Positions 18,281-28,857 are shown, counted from the stretch's first letter. The stretch is 64,000 bases of DNA from Bacillus sp. SLBN-46 (GCF_031453555.1 NZ_JAVIZM010000001.1:2363001-2427000), one strand, 5' to 3'. The notes: generated from the sequence alone by a model not told the origin. Numbers and translations are program-made.

Positions 18281-20803
18281 TTGGGAATGAAGAAAGAAAA
18301 GATAGTTAAAGTAATTAAATTTATCTTTCCGCTATTATTATTAATTTTTGCAATTATAGAAATGAAAAGGTTTACTGGAGATTTGAATGTAGAACTACTG
18401 AAGAACGAAATTAATCAGTTAAATATATGGGTCTTATTGCTGATTTTAATGATCACATTTATTGCTGTTTTACCTATGCTGCTTTACGACGTTATACTTG
18501 TACGGATTTTAAAGTTAAAGGTAGTTAGTAGGGAACTGTTAGAACAATCGTTTATTGCAAATTCATTTTCTAATTTAATAGGATTCGGTGGTCTAGTAGG
18601 GGCCATGCTTAGAACATACTTTTTTCATAAACTCGAACAGGATAAACGCAAGCTTCTTGGTGTGATTGCATCAGTTTCACTTTTTTATTTAACAGGTATA
18701 TCTGTGCTCGCATGGATTGTAACCATTGGCTTTCGTCATTTTCCATTGTTTGTTGATACTAAATGGCTATATTTTGCAGTATTAGGTGTTGGTTTGTACC
18801 TACCCATTTTCTTTAGTGTACACATGATGAAGTCGAGGAAGGAGTCAGTGATTACTGCTAAGGTAGGTATAGAACTGGTCATTGTTTCGGTCATAGAATG
18901 GTTGGCTGTGTTTGTAGCCATTTTACTATTGAGCCGGTTATTAGGGATTCCTGTAGCAACAAAAGATTTGTTTCCTGTCTATATTGTAGCTGCTTGTGCA
19001 GGTATTATTAGTATGATTCCCGGGGGATTAGGTTCCTTTGATTTGATATTTCTATGGGGGATGCAGGAGTTACATGTTCCGGATGAAAAGGTACTAGTAT
19101 TGTTGTTATTTTACCGATTGGGCTATTACTTTGTCCCATTTTTTATTAGCCTTGTTTTTTTTGTAAAGCTTTATTGGGAAAGATGGAATCAATCATGGAA
19201 TCAACTTCCAAAAGCGATTATCCAAGGGCTAAGTCACGTGATATTAACGATGCTGGTTTTTCTATCTGGCTTAATTCTTCTTTTGTCTGCGAGTGTTCCG
19301 GGTATTATGTCAAGACTTAAGATTGCTCAGGAGTTGTTGTCATTCCCAATAATAAATGTATCCCATCAATTATCAGTTGCTGCTGGTTTTTTGTTATTAG
19401 GTTTGTCTCGCGGTATTGAATACAGTGTGAAAAGAGCATATGAGTTAACGATGCTTGCTTTAATACTTGCTGCTTTATTCTCCATTTTTAAAGGGATAGA
19501 TTATGAAGAAGCTACTTTTTTAATCATAGTAGCGCTTTTACTTAGAATTTCTAAGGGTCAGTTCTACCGTGAAAGTTATGTTTTAACATGGGGGAAAACA
19601 ATTTTTGATGTTACGGTGATACTAGTGATCACTTCAATGTATATTTTAATCGGTTATTTAAATTTACCAATCTCGAAATTAACCATACCTGATAAATTTC
19701 TGCCATATGTAATCTTGGATTATCGTGATTTGTTTACAAGTGCAATTATTGGACTTGTCATTGCTATGATGATTTTATTTACAGGTTATTTAATTAGCTT
19801 GCCAAAGAAATGGAAGCTAGAGAAATCAATTGATTATGAAAAGGAAATTTACAATCATCTAAAAAAATATCATGGAAAGGTTTTATCTCATCTTATTTTT
19901 TTACATGATAAATATATCTTTTGGAACAGCAAGAAAAATGTGTTAATTCCTTTTCAAAAGTATGCTGATAAATTAGTTATTCTCGGTGATCCTATCGGTG
20001 AACAAAGTGAAATTTCTAATGCAATTGAGGAATTTCAAGAAATAGCCGATCTTTATGGTTTTACTCCTGTTTTCTATCAAGTTAGTGATGAAATGCTTCC
20101 ATATTTACAGGGACATGGCTTTGCGTTTTTTAAACTTGGAGAAGAGGCCTTTGTAGACCTAAAAACATTCTCACTATTTGGTAGCAAACAGAAAGGGTTA
20201 AGAGCATTAAAAAATAAATTCAATCGAGAAAGTTTTATTTTTGAACTTATTAAACCACCATACTCTAACGAATTTATTGAAGAATTACGCGAGGTCTCGA
20301 ATGAGTGGCTTCAAGGTAGAAGAGAGAAAGGTTTTTCTCTAGGTTTTTTTGATGAAGAGTATCTAGATAAAGCACCAATTGCAATAGTTAGAGATGAAGA
20401 AAAGAAGATTCTCGGCTTCATGAGTCTTATGTATGTATACGATAATAAACAAACCATCTCTGTAGACCTAATGAGATTTAGACCTAACTCACCAGCTGGA
20501 ATGATTGATTTTCTCTTTTTATCATTAATTGATTGGGCTAAGGAACAAGGATATGAGAAATTTAATATGGGGATGGCCCCTTTGGCTAATGTTGGTTTAT
20601 CTCGATTTGCATTTTTAAGTGAGAAGATTGCTGCGCAATTATTCTTACATGGTCACTTTATTTATCAATTTCAAGGTCTACGACAATTTAAGCAGAAATA
20701 TACAAATATTTGGGAACCAAAATATCTTGCTTACAGAAGAAAATCTTCATTACCGATTATTATGGCCCAAATAACATTATTGATTTCCAAAAAAAGGGCA
20801 TAG
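18281..20803 (+). CDS. mprF: Phosphatidylglycerol lysyltransferase MprF
   Basis: Adds an amino acid, usually lysine from Lys-tRNA, to phosphatidylglycerol and flips the product, lowering membrane negative charge and giving resistance to cationic peptides. About 840 aa: a 14-helix flippase/synthase membrane part (about 1-515) and a cytosolic GNAT-like transferase domain (about 520-840, with WLQGRREKGFSLG and FNMGMAPLANVG). The start is uncertain: AGGTGG at 18267-18272 fits TTG 18278 or 18281 better than ATG 18287, and the GTG at 18269 overlaps it. Monocistronic with its own terminator. Confidence 0.92.
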   Translation: MGMKKEKIVKVIKFIFPLLLLIFAIIEMKRFTGDLNVELLKNEINQLNIWVLLLILMITFIAVLPMLLYDVILVRILKLKVVSRELLEQSFIANSFSNLIGFGGLVGAMLRTYFFHKLEQDKRKLLGVIASVSLFYLTGISVLAWIVTIGFRHFPLFVDTKWLYFAVLGVGLYLPIFFSVHMMKSRKESVITAKVGIELVIVSVIEWLAVFVAILLLSRLLGIPVATKDLFPVYIVAACAGIISMIPGGLGSFDLIFLWGMQELHVPDEKVLVLLLFYRLGYYFVPFFISLVFFVKLYWERWNQSWNQLPKAIIQGLSHVILTMLVFLSGLILLLSASVPGIMSRLKIAQELLSFPIINVSHQLSVAAGFLLLGLSRGIEYSVKRAYELTMLALILAALFSIFKGIDYEEATFLIIVALLLRISKGQFYRESYVLTWGKTIFDVTVILVITSMYILIGYLNLPISKLTIPDKFLPYVILDYRDLFTSAIIGLVIAMMILFTGYLISLPKKWKLEKSIDYEKEIYNHLKKYHGKVLSHLIFLHDKYIFWNSKKNVLIPFQKYADKLVILGDPIGEQSEISNAIEEFQEIADLYGFTPVFYQVSDEMLPYLQGHGFAFFKLGEEAFVDLKTFSLFGSKQKGLRALKNKFNRESFIFELIKPPYSNEFIEELREVSNEWLQGRREKGFSLGFFDEEYLDKAPIAIVRDEEKKILGFMSLMYVYDNKQTISVDLMRFRPNSPAGMIDFLFLSLIDWAKEQGYEKFNMGMAPLANVGLSRFAFLSEKIAAQLFLHGHFIYQFQGLRQFKQKYTNIWEPKYLAYRRKSSLPIIMAQITLLISKKRA

Positions 20804-20807
20804 CTTC

Positions 20808-20833
20808 AACCGGTTGCAATTACGCAGCCGGTT
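20808..20833 (+). terminator. mprF terminator
   Basis: AACCGGTTGC (20808-20817) pairs with GCAGCCGGTT (20824-20833), one G-T pair, followed by TTTTCTTTTT. Confidence 0.85.
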
Positions 20834-20958
20834 TTTCTTTTTATTCATAATAATTTGAAATCCTTCCAATTCATAACATTTTCTTGGAAAACTATTTATT
20901 TATTCAAATTATCTGTTAAAATCAAATAGGGATTAAATGTAATAGTAAGGGTGTAATA

Positions 20959-22131
20959 ATGAAAAAAATTTTTTCGTACCTCATAATGATAGTTTTACTC
21001 CTATTTTCCTATCAATCCAATGTCTTTGCAACGGAAACGCAGGAGCAATTGGACTTGAAGAGTGAAGGAGCTGTTTTATTAGATACTGAAACGAATGCTG
21101 TCCTCTATGCAAAAAATGCAAATGAAAGAATGTACCCAGCTAGCCTTACAAAAATTGCAACAGCAATCTATGCTATTGATAAAGGGAATTTAGACAGTCT
21201 TGTTACGGTGAGTGCAAATGCAGTTAGACAGGATGGTACGAGGGTTTATTTAGTTGAAGGGGAACAAGTGCCTTTAAAGAAGCTTATACAAGGTATGCTA
21301 GTTAATTCAGGAAACGATGCAGCTGTCGCGATCGCAGAGTTTTTGGATGGCAGTGTAGAAAAATTTTCTGATAACCTGAACGAATACCTTAAAACAAAAA
21401 TTGGTGTTACAAATACTCACTTCACTAATCCTAATGGATTGCAAGATGAAAATCATTATACAACAGCAATGGACTTGGCATTAATGACAAATTACGCTAT
21501 GAAAAATCCTATTTTTGCCGAAATTTTCGGGACAAAAGTACTCGATTGGCAGGGTCAATCTTGGAACACAAAAATATTAACCCATCATCGTATGCTCAAG
21601 GGAGAGCTGCCGTATCCTGGGATTTCAGGAGGGAAGACCGGGTATACAACCGAAGCAAAACAAACGTTGGCAACGACCGCAGAAAATGGAACTTTAAAGT
21701 TAACTGCTGTTGTACTTAAATCGAATTTAAAAAACGATAAATATCATGATACCGCTACATTGTTTGATTACGGTTTTAAAGGATATCAGCATGAAATGCT
21801 TAAGCAAGGGGAAATTTTTAAGGTAGATAATAAGGATTTTTACTCTGAAAAAGATATTCTGATTACAGAGAACATTAGTGGGAATGTAAAGAAGATAAAT
21901 AATGAAGGGCTACTTTCTATTGAGGATAATAATGGTCAAGTGATTCAATCGGTTCAATTAAAATTAAAAGAACCGCCTAAGCCCAAAAAAGCACCTGTAA
22001 TAAGTAAGAAAGTTAACAAAAAAGAATCACCGCTAATACTTGTTAATACGATAATTGGTATAATCATTATTCTATGTACAGCGATTTTAATTAAAATGCG
22101 AAGACGCAAAGTATTTACTAGAAACTTTTAA
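20959..22131 (+). CDS. D-alanyl-D-alanine carboxypeptidase (DacA/DacF family)
   Basis: Penicillin-binding protein that trims the terminal D-Ala of peptidoglycan stem peptides. It is 390 aa with a signal peptide (1-25, cut near FATETQ), catalytic SLTK at 62-65, SGN in VNSGNDAA and KTG in GGKTGYT. A linker with EPPKPKKAP precedes a C-terminal membrane helix (about 358-380) and a basic tail, so it is anchored rather than secreted. The ATG at 20959 follows AAGGGTG. Whether it is vegetative or sporulation-specific cannot be told. Confidence 0.88.
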   Translation: MKKIFSYLIMIVLLLFSYQSNVFATETQEQLDLKSEGAVLLDTETNAVLYAKNANERMYPASLTKIATAIYAIDKGNLDSLVTVSANAVRQDGTRVYLVEGEQVPLKKLIQGMLVNSGNDAAVAIAEFLDGSVEKFSDNLNEYLKTKIGVTNTHFTNPNGLQDENHYTTAMDLALMTNYAMKNPIFAEIFGTKVLDWQGQSWNTKILTHHRMLKGELPYPGISGGKTGYTTEAKQTLATTAENGTLKLTAVVLKSNLKNDKYHDTATLFDYGFKGYQHEMLKQGEIFKVDNKDFYSEKDILITENISGNVKKINNEGLLSIEDNNGQVIQSVQLKLKEPPKPKKAPVISKKVNKKESPLILVNTIIGIIIILCTAILIKMRRRKVFTRNF

Positions 22132-22141
22132 TAATTATAAA

Positions 22142-22176
22142 ATAGCCATGGAGGGTACAGAACCTTCCATGGCTAT
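22142..22176. terminator. Bidirectional terminator, dac / modB
   Basis: ATAGCCATGGA (22142-22152) pairs with TCCATGGCTAT (22166-22176), then T4. The convergent modB stop lies in the right arm. Confidence 0.83.
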
Positions 22177-22841
22177 TTTTGTGAAATTGTTGTGAGTAAC
22201 AAGAAAGAAAAGGAGATAAAAACCATGGTTGCGACTAAAAACCAGGCTAAATTCATATTTCCAGATTCCATTGCAATATAAATTGCTGTAGGAGCCGTCT
22301 GAGTTTTTCCAGGGATATTCCCGGCAAACATGAAGGTAGCACCGAACTCCCCTAGTGCTCGTGCAAAGCTTAGAATTAATCCTGCAAATATTGATTTAAT
22401 AGATAATGGGAGAGTGATATATAAAAACACTTTAATTTCTCCTGCACCATCTACCCTTGCCGCTTCTTCAATTCCTCTATCTACCGCTTGAAAACCGATT
22501 TTAACAGTTTGATACATTAATGGAAAGGCAACAACTGTTGAAGCAATCACTGCTGCCGTTGGGGTGAAAATAATGGGTTGAGCAAATACTTCTTCTAAAA
22601 TTATACCAAATGGACTATTTCTTCCAAATAGGTATATTAATAAGAACCCAATAACCGTTGGAGGCAAGACAATCGGAAGAAGAAGGAAAGTTTCGAGTAG
22701 AATTTTGCCCTTGAATTGCTTTCTTGCAAATAATCTGCCAAGTAAAATACCGAGGAAAAATACTATAGTTACTGATATGGCTGCTACTTTTATAGATAAC
22801 ACTATGGGTGTCCAAAATTCATCATGAAACAAGGTCATCAA
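22173..22841 (-). CDS. modB: Molybdate ABC transporter permease ModB
   Basis: Membrane subunit, 222 aa, about five helices, with the EAA loop EEAARVDGAGEIKVF for contact with the ATPase and the ModB signature ARALGEFGATFMFAGNIPG. Overlaps modA in an ATGA junction. No modC ATPase gene follows; the terminator is at once downstream, so the ATPase is encoded elsewhere or shared. Molybdate is needed for the cofactor of NarG and the formate dehydrogenase in this window. Confidence 0.93.
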   Translation of the reverse strand: MMTLFHDEFWTPIVLSIKVAAISVTIVFFLGILLGRLFARKQFKGKILLETFLLLPIVLPPTVIGFLLIYLFGRNSPFGIILEEVFAQPIIFTPTAAVIASTVVAFPLMYQTVKIGFQAVDRGIEEAARVDGAGEIKVFLYITLPLSIKSIFAGLILSFARALGEFGATFMFAGNIPGKTQTAPTAIYIAMESGNMNLAWFLVATMVFISFSFLLLTTISQK

Positions 22842-23632
22842 TCCAATACTGTAAAACCATATTTTTTAAAAATTTGTTTAGCCGTGTTGCTTTGTAAATA
22901 TTCATAGAAGTGGATGGCGGCATCTTTCTTTTTAGATGCATGTATTACCCCTGCAGAGTAAATGATTGGTTCATGGAAGCCTTCCTCCGAAATGGCTATT
23001 ACTTTTACTTTTTTTGATATACTTACATCCGTCATATAAACTATTCCCGCATCAACGCTGCGCGTTTCGACATAGGTCAATACTTGTCTAACATCTTTTG
23101 TCTGGATTAATTTTGGCTGCAATGCTTCCCAAATCTGATATTTTTTTAAAGCTTGCTTAGCATACATGCCTGCGGGTACAGATTCTGGAGTGCCGATAGC
23201 TACTTTATGTATTTCATTATTATTAAGATCCTCAAACTTTTTTATCGGTACTTTATTGTTTTTATTTGTGATTAATACTAACTGATTACTAAGTAAATCC
23301 ACTTGTTCTTTTGAGTCTATTAAATCCTTTCTCGTTAAGGCATCAAACTGATCCTTAGAAGCTGAGATAAAAACATCAACAGGAGCTCCCTGAATAATTT
23401 GTTGTTGTAAGGCTCCGGAACCCCCTAAGTTGAAAAGTGGGATAACTTGTTTGTTTTCTTTTTGAAACTCAGTTTTTATTTCCATCAATGCATCTTTTAG
23501 GCTTGCTGCAGCAGAGATCGTAATTTCTACCTGATTTATTTTACTCTTCTTCTCAGTAGTATCAGTGGATGAACATGCTGAAACGAGAAAAATAAAGAAA
23601 AACACCAACCAAGGGATAATTTTTTTGTACAT
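22838..23632 (-). CDS. modA: Molybdate-binding lipoprotein ModA
   Basis: Substrate-binding protein, 264 aa, with a lipoprotein signal (FIFLVSACSS, Cys near 20). ISAAASLKDALMEI and GGSGALQQQI form the oxyanion site typical of ModA, and VYMTDVS follows. First gene of modAB; a short inverted repeat overlaps its promoter. Tungstate binding is possible, but the motifs are of the usual ModA type. Confidence 0.93.
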   Translation of the reverse strand: MYKKIIPWLVFFFIFLVSACSSTDTTEKKSKINQVEITISAAASLKDALMEIKTEFQKENKQVIPLFNLGGSGALQQQIIQGAPVDVFISASKDQFDALTRKDLIDSKEQVDLLSNQLVLITNKNNKVPIKKFEDLNNNEIHKVAIGTPESVPAGMYAKQALKKYQIWEALQPKLIQTKDVRQVLTYVETRSVDAGIVYMTDVSISKKVKVIAISEEGFHEPIIYSAGVIHASKKKDAAIHFYEYLQSNTAKQIFKKYGFTVLD

Positions 23633-23663
23633 TCAATACGTCCTCTCAATAGCAATCACATAT

Positions 23664-23700
23664 ACCACATTATTATAGCTAAATGTGGTGGAATGTTAAA
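23664..23700 (-). promoter_or_regulatory. modAB promoter overlapped by an inverted repeat
   Basis: ACCACATT (23664-23671) and AATGTGGT (23682-23689) are 8-bp arms separated by 10 bp. On the minus strand the spacer holds TATAAT (23677-23672), with TTTAAC at 23700-23695 as a 17-bp spaced -35. A protein bound to the arms would cover the -10 region, as expected for a repressor. Confidence 0.45.
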
Positions 23701-23714
23701 GATGAGAATATAAA

Positions 23715-23734
23715 AAAACTGCCTAGGCAGTTTT
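23715..23734 (-). terminator. Terminator of the GerP-like gene
   Basis: AAAACTGCC (23715-23723) and GGCAGTTTT (23726-23734) form a near-perfect palindrome; on the minus strand it is followed by T7. Confidence 0.78.
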
Positions 23735-23769
23735 CGTTATGACTATTTTTCTCTGCAAGCGGTCAGAAT

Positions 23770-24033
23770 TCATGGGCAATCAGTTTCATAATGATGTGGA
23801 CGGGCATTAAAGGAGGATGGGGAGTCGATCTGATCTTTGTCATCGACAAAACTTCTAGTTCCGATAAAATCACTTTTATCTCCAAAATTTTGTCCGTAGC
23901 CTTGATTTTTCTTATCGGAATTATGCCATTCGGCCAAAAGGTTTTGACCAATATTTACGGCAGAGGCATTTTCGAAGGAATTAATTTTAATCATAAATAT
24001 ATTAATATTTATATACGGAACTGGTGCCGGCAT
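23770..24033 (-). CDS. GerPA/GerPF-family spore germination protein
   Basis: It is 87 aa from ATG 24033, with AGGAGGAGAT upstream. It begins MPAPVPYININIF and carries NSFENASAVNIGQN, GQNFGDKSDFIGTR and VDDKDQIDSP, the pattern of the small GerPA/GerPF-like coat proteins that help germinants pass the coat. It is not part of a full gerPABCDEF operon here; paralogues outside the operon are common. Divergent from the Hsp20-like gene; both may be sporulation genes. Confidence 0.75.
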   Translation of the reverse strand: MPAPVPYININIFMIKINSFENASAVNIGQNLLAEWHNSDKKNQGYGQNFGDKSDFIGTRSFVDDKDQIDSPSSFNARPHHYETDCP

Positions 24034-24189
24034 TTATATCTCCTCCTTTTCCTTGTTTAATAATATATGTCTTTCGTGTCCGTTTATGAAGGAAGAGTAA
24101 TATCTGGATTAAATTATAAATATCGTTAGTAAGATAATAGTAATGAATATCCTCTATTGTGTAAAACACGAAGTAGGAGGTGGGATTAG

Positions 24190-24678
24190 ATGGACATGGA
24201 TAAATTAAAGCAATGGATGGAAGTAGCCAAAAATATGAATGGAGGAGATTTTTGGAACAATATATTTGATCAGGACTTTGCTAAGCAATTTATGAATGAG
24301 CAGCCTTATACTGCGCCAAATTCGAATACTGCTAAACAATCTGGAAGGGAAGAAAAGAATACACCCCCATTTCCCGCTATCGATATATTGGAAGGTGAAA
24401 GTGAAGTCCTAGTGGTGATTGAGGTTCCTGGAATGAAAAAAGAAAATCTTGAACTAGGCCTGAACGGAAATTCCTTAACGATTAAAGGAAAGGCCTTATT
24501 AAACCATTCTGATTTGAAGCTTACCTATTCAGAAAGGTTTTATGGAGATTTTCAAAGACAAATTAGGTTGCCTGATACGGTTAGTCCTAATCAATTGAGT
24601 GCTAAATTTTGGAATGGATTATTATTTGTTAGTTATCAAAGAATCATTGAAAAAGGAGAAAGCATTCCAATTGATTAG
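24190..24678 (+). CDS. Hsp20/alpha-crystallin-like (CotM-type) protein
   Basis: It is 162 aa. A variable N-terminal half is followed by an alpha-crystallin domain (about 60-155: PAIDILEGESEVLVVIEVPGM, YGDFQRQIRLPD, AKFWNGLLFVSY). ATG at 24190 follows AGTAGGAGGTGGG. Small heat-shock-like proteins of this build occur in the Bacillus spore coat (CotM, CotP), and the neighbours are spore genes, so a coat role is plausible. It lacks the C-terminal IXI motif of classical chaperones; the end reads ESIPID. Confidence 0.75.
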   Translation: MDMDKLKQWMEVAKNMNGGDFWNNIFDQDFAKQFMNEQPYTAPNSNTAKQSGREEKNTPPFPAIDILEGESEVLVVIEVPGMKKENLELGLNGNSLTIKGKALLNHSDLKLTYSERFYGDFQRQIRLPDTVSPNQLSAKFWNGLLFVSYQRIIEKGESIPID

Positions 24679-24793
24679 GTAGTGCTGAATTGATTTCTGA
24701 GATTCTCAATTTTAGGTCGTCTTTTTAATAGTGGACATGTTAGACTAAATTTCCCATATATATGATAGTAAGGTAAAAAATAAGGGAGCGTTT

Positions 24794-25213
24794 GTGAGCA
24801 TGTCATTAAAAGATTTATTCCTAATCTTTAACAAAAGTGATTATGAAAAGGATTTAAAGAAAAAGTTGACTTCCTTAGAATTAAACATAGAGGAATTAAA
24901 GAAGTCGCTACAAACCCTCCAACAACAATCTCCCCACGAAGAGAAAGGCAAAACAAAAGATCCGCCAATTATCATTGAGAAGATAAATATTGAAAAGATT
25001 ATTTTAGATAAATACGAATTAAATAATAATTTTGGTCAACTAGGAATTAAAGAACTTAAAGGAAAATTAAATATTGGAGCAACTTATGGAAGTGAATACC
25101 AACCAAATTTAGAGGATGAAGGGGAAGGGGAGCAACAACAAAAGAATAATTTCAAAAGATCCTCTTCCCAAAAAGGTCCTAAAATAAATTTTCAATCAAA
25201 TAAAAAAGACTAA
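24794..25213 (+). CDS. Coiled-coil protein with a GerPC-like segment, 139 aa
   Basis: GTG at 24794 follows AAGGGAG; ATG at 24800 is the alternative. Residues about 18-48 form a coiled coil (KDLKKKLTSLELNIEELKKS). Then comes a central segment, IEKINIEKIILDKYELN..., ending KELKGKLNIGATYG, which resembles the GerPC/coat-protein ELKGxLNIG element. The tail is acidic, then basic and Gln-rich. Probably a spore coat or germination accessory; family assignment is tentative. Confidence 0.55.
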   Translation: MSMSLKDLFLIFNKSDYEKDLKKKLTSLELNIEELKKSLQTLQQQSPHEEKGKTKDPPIIIEKINIEKIILDKYELNNNFGQLGIKELKGKLNIGATYGSEYQPNLEDEGEGEQQQKNNFKRSSSQKGPKINFQSNKKD

Positions 25214-25233
25214 AGCTAATCCTTTAGTCTTTT
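25204..25233. terminator. Bidirectional terminator
   Basis: AAAAGACTAAAG (25204-25215) and CTTTAGTCTTTT (25222-25233), perfect 12-bp stem between convergent genes. Confidence 0.87.
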
Positions 25234-25242
25234 GAAAATGTG

Positions 25243-25485
25243 TTATTGAAGTCTGCTTTCCACCTGTTGACATACTTCATCAGCGGACATCCCGTTTGCA
25301 TCAATAACTGCACCTTTTGTAACTGTATCTTGCATTCCCATCATGTTTGAATCGAGCCCAGTTACAACACAGCAATCGCAGTTTTGTGCATCTGATTCCT
25401 GCTTAAGTTCAACTACATCGTAGCCTTTTTCGCGTAGTGCTTGTTGAATATTTGTAAGAGATTGTTCTACTCCAACTTTTGCCAT
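25243..25485 (-). CDS. ykuS: YkuS-family (UPF0180) protein, 80 aa
   Basis: Conserved small Bacillus protein of unknown function. ATG at 25485 ([14 protein letters not shown]) follows AGGAGGTGTTTTG; a longer frame to 25551 is rejected because the site lies inside it. [16 protein letters not shown] and the C-terminal [14 protein letters not shown] fit the family, which has conserved cysteines. Monocistronic, between two terminators. Confidence 0.82.
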   Translation of the reverse strand: MAKVGVEQSLTNIQQALREKGYDVVELKQESDAQNCDCCVVTGLDSNMMGMQDTVTKGAVIDANGMSADEVCQQVESRLQ

Positions 25486-25582
25486 ACAAAACACCTCCTC
25501 CTGTAGATTATCATGCCTAAGTTTACCGTAAATATTCGGTATAAGTAGCAATAATCTTCCAAAAGCTATTAGGGGAGGTGTA

Positions 25583-25726
25583 ATGATGGGTAAACGGAGT
25601 AAAAAGAAAGCTGATCCTTCGACAATTGGACTTTGTTCACCCCAAGTAGAGGGACAAGGGACAACAACTACAGAAACGGGATCAAGAGCTGAGCCTTCTT
25701 CACGAAGAAAACAAAAACAAATGTAA
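25583..25726 (+). CDS. YuzL-like small protein, 47 aa
   Basis: ATG 25583 (or 25586) after AGGGGAGGTG. Very basic ends (GKRSKKK and SSRRKQKQM) enclose [23 protein letters not shown], the pattern of the YuzL group of tiny Bacillus proteins, sometimes listed with spore proteins. No membrane segment. Divergent from ykuS and followed by its own terminator. Confidence 0.65.
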   Translation: MMGKRSKKKADPSTIGLCSPQVEGQGTTTTETGSRAEPSSRRKQKQM

Positions 25727-25737
25727 GGTTAAAAAGA

Positions 25738-25775
25738 AAGAGGCTGACCTAACTTTGCAATTAGGTCAGCCTCTT
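25738..25775. terminator. Bidirectional terminator, yuzL-like / ykpA
   Basis: AAGAGGCTGACCTAA (25738-25752) and TTAGGTCAGCCTCTT (25761-25775), 15-bp perfect stem. Another member of the AGGCTGAC terminator group. Confidence 0.88.
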
Positions 25776-25780
25776 ATAGT

Positions 25781-27433
<1,653 letters not shown>

Positions 27434-27578
27434 TTATATCACTAAAGCAGTCGAAGAGCGAATTCTTTCATTAGCCTTGGTAGGAAGAAAATTTTTCTAA
27501 AAATTTATTTCATTTTCACACTTTATTCATAATTTTGTTGTAGAATTGGATTAAGAAGTTTTAAAGAAGGTGAGAAGT

Positions 27579-27713
27579 ATGGCGAAAAAACAGCTTACTG
27601 AACTCGTAAATAAATTAAAAAAAGCTGGAATAAAAGCAAGCTTAACTAAACCTAAGTCCAATTACCTTTTATCTTTGCAGCAAATTAAAAAATATCCTTC
27701 ATCTGTGAATTAG
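27579..27713 (+). CDS. Small lysine-rich protein, 44 aa
   Basis: ATG at 27579 follows AAGAAGGTGAG. Sequence MAKKQLTELVNKLKKAGIKASL then PKSNYLLSLQQIKKYP; amphipathic, about a quarter lysine, no cysteine. Not recognised. Followed by a good terminator 30 bases on, which supports expression as a single gene. Confidence 0.6.
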   Translation: MAKKQLTELVNKLKKAGIKASLTKPKSNYLLSLQQIKKYPSSVN

Positions 27714-27742
27714 TGAATTAAATAGGAAAAATTGGTATTAAA

Positions 27743-27771
27743 AAGCGATTAATCCTAAGGACTAACCGCTT
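27743..27771. terminator. Terminator, small gene / sco
   Basis: AAGCGATTAATCC (27743-27755) with GGACTAACCGCTT (27759-27771), two mismatches, followed by T7; usable from both sides. Confidence 0.75.
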
Positions 27772-27800
27772 TTTTTATTTATAAGCAAACCCAATTTGGA

Positions 27801-28403
27801 CTAATCTAGCTTATCCATAATTGTTTCATATACTTCTTTTTTATTAAAGTCATTTCCCATAGGAAACTTTGCTATAAAGTTATTGTCTTGATTGACTAGG
27901 TACGTAAAGGTTGAATGTACGAATTGTCCATTTCCGGGGTCTTTGTATTGAAATTGCAAGGCATCCGTTACCTTTTGAATTTGCTCTTGGTCTTTTTTAA
28001 TATTTTGTGTGTCTCCTGTTAAAAATATCCATTTGTCATCATTATTTATTCCGAAACCTTGCATATACCCTTGCAATATCTCAGGAGTATCACGATAGGG
28101 GTCAATGGTAATGGTGATGAATTCAATTTTCTTGCCGTATACGCCGCTCTTCTCTAAATCTTTCTTCAAATCGACCATCTTTTGTGTGGTGGTAGGACAT
28201 ATATCTGGGCAATGGGTATAGATAAATTCAATTAATTTCAATTTAGTATTATCCTTACCAAAATTATATGTAGTACCATTTTGATTAATCAAACTTACTT
28301 CTGCTGGTATTTCCGCATTTGCGTCTCTAATGAGAAAGAAGGAGATTCCCCCTGCAATTCCCAAAAATATTGCTAGACCGCAAATGAGATAGATTTTTTT
28401 CAT
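27801..28403 (-). CDS. SCO1/SenC copper chaperone
   Basis: Thioredoxin-fold protein that matures the CuA centre of cytochrome c oxidase. It is 200 aa from ATG 28403 (MKKIYLICG), with AGGAGGGATCGTT upstream; the longer frame to 28469 is rejected. An N-terminal membrane anchor (about 3-22) is followed by the copper pair in CPDIC and the third ligand His in FVHSTFTYLV. Equivalent to B. subtilis YpmQ/ScoI. Monocistronic, not next to cox genes. Confidence 0.9.
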   Translation of the reverse strand: MKKIYLICGLAIFLGIAGGISFFLIRDANAEIPAEVSLINQNGTTYNFGKDNTKLKLIEFIYTHCPDICPTTTQKMVDLKKDLEKSGVYGKKIEFITITIDPYRDTPEILQGYMQGFGINNDDKWIFLTGDTQNIKKDQEQIQKVTDALQFQYKDPGNGQFVHSTFTYLVNQDNNFIAKFPMGNDFNKKEVYETIMDKLD

Positions 28404-28606
28404 AACGATCCCTCCTAACAATAAGATAATGAAGTTCTCAAAAAAAAGATATGGATATTTTGTGAACAAAAGTATATGCCTTCAAATTGAATAATCAATT
28501 TTACTTTAATAGTAATAGAGAGTATGTATTGGTTCGGCAAAAAGTATAATTGGATTTTAAATCTTAGAGGATAGGTGTTTGTTGGTTCTTTTTTATCCCC
28601 ATTTAA

Positions 28607-28779
28607 GTTGGATTAATGACCTTAGGGAATACCTTAGTTAATAAGGCGTTACCACTCATGTTTATACTGATTGTCAGTGCATTATAGGGCTTTTGTCGTC
28701 GGGTAAAGCGACTGCAATGGGAATAGCGGCAGTATTAACATCTCTAATCATTCCGTATATTATTAATTTCATCAGTTGA
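28607..28779 (+). pseudogene. Remnant of a membrane transporter gene
   Basis: Two overlapping frames together read like the C-terminal end of a polytopic transporter: VGLMTLGNTLVNKALPLMFI up to a TAG at about 28680, then, one frame over, LSSGKATAMGIAAVLTSLI through PYIINFIS and stop at 28777-28779. No start or ribosome binding site. The family is not certain. The rest of 28404-28788 is AT-rich without other visible genes. Confidence 0.4.
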
Positions 28780-28788
28780 ATGTCTGAA

Positions 28789-28818
28789 TTGACAAACAAT
28801 TGAATATTATTGTATAAT
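28789..28818 (+). promoter_or_regulatory. Sigma-A promoter of the mutS2-like gene
   Basis: Perfect TTGACA (28789-28794) and TATAAT (28813-28818) with an 18-bp spacer. Transcription should start near 28825, giving a leader of about 330 nt. Confidence 0.8.
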
Positions 28819-28857
28819 TTATAGGAATTAAATTTTTTTATAAAGGGAGTATGTTTT

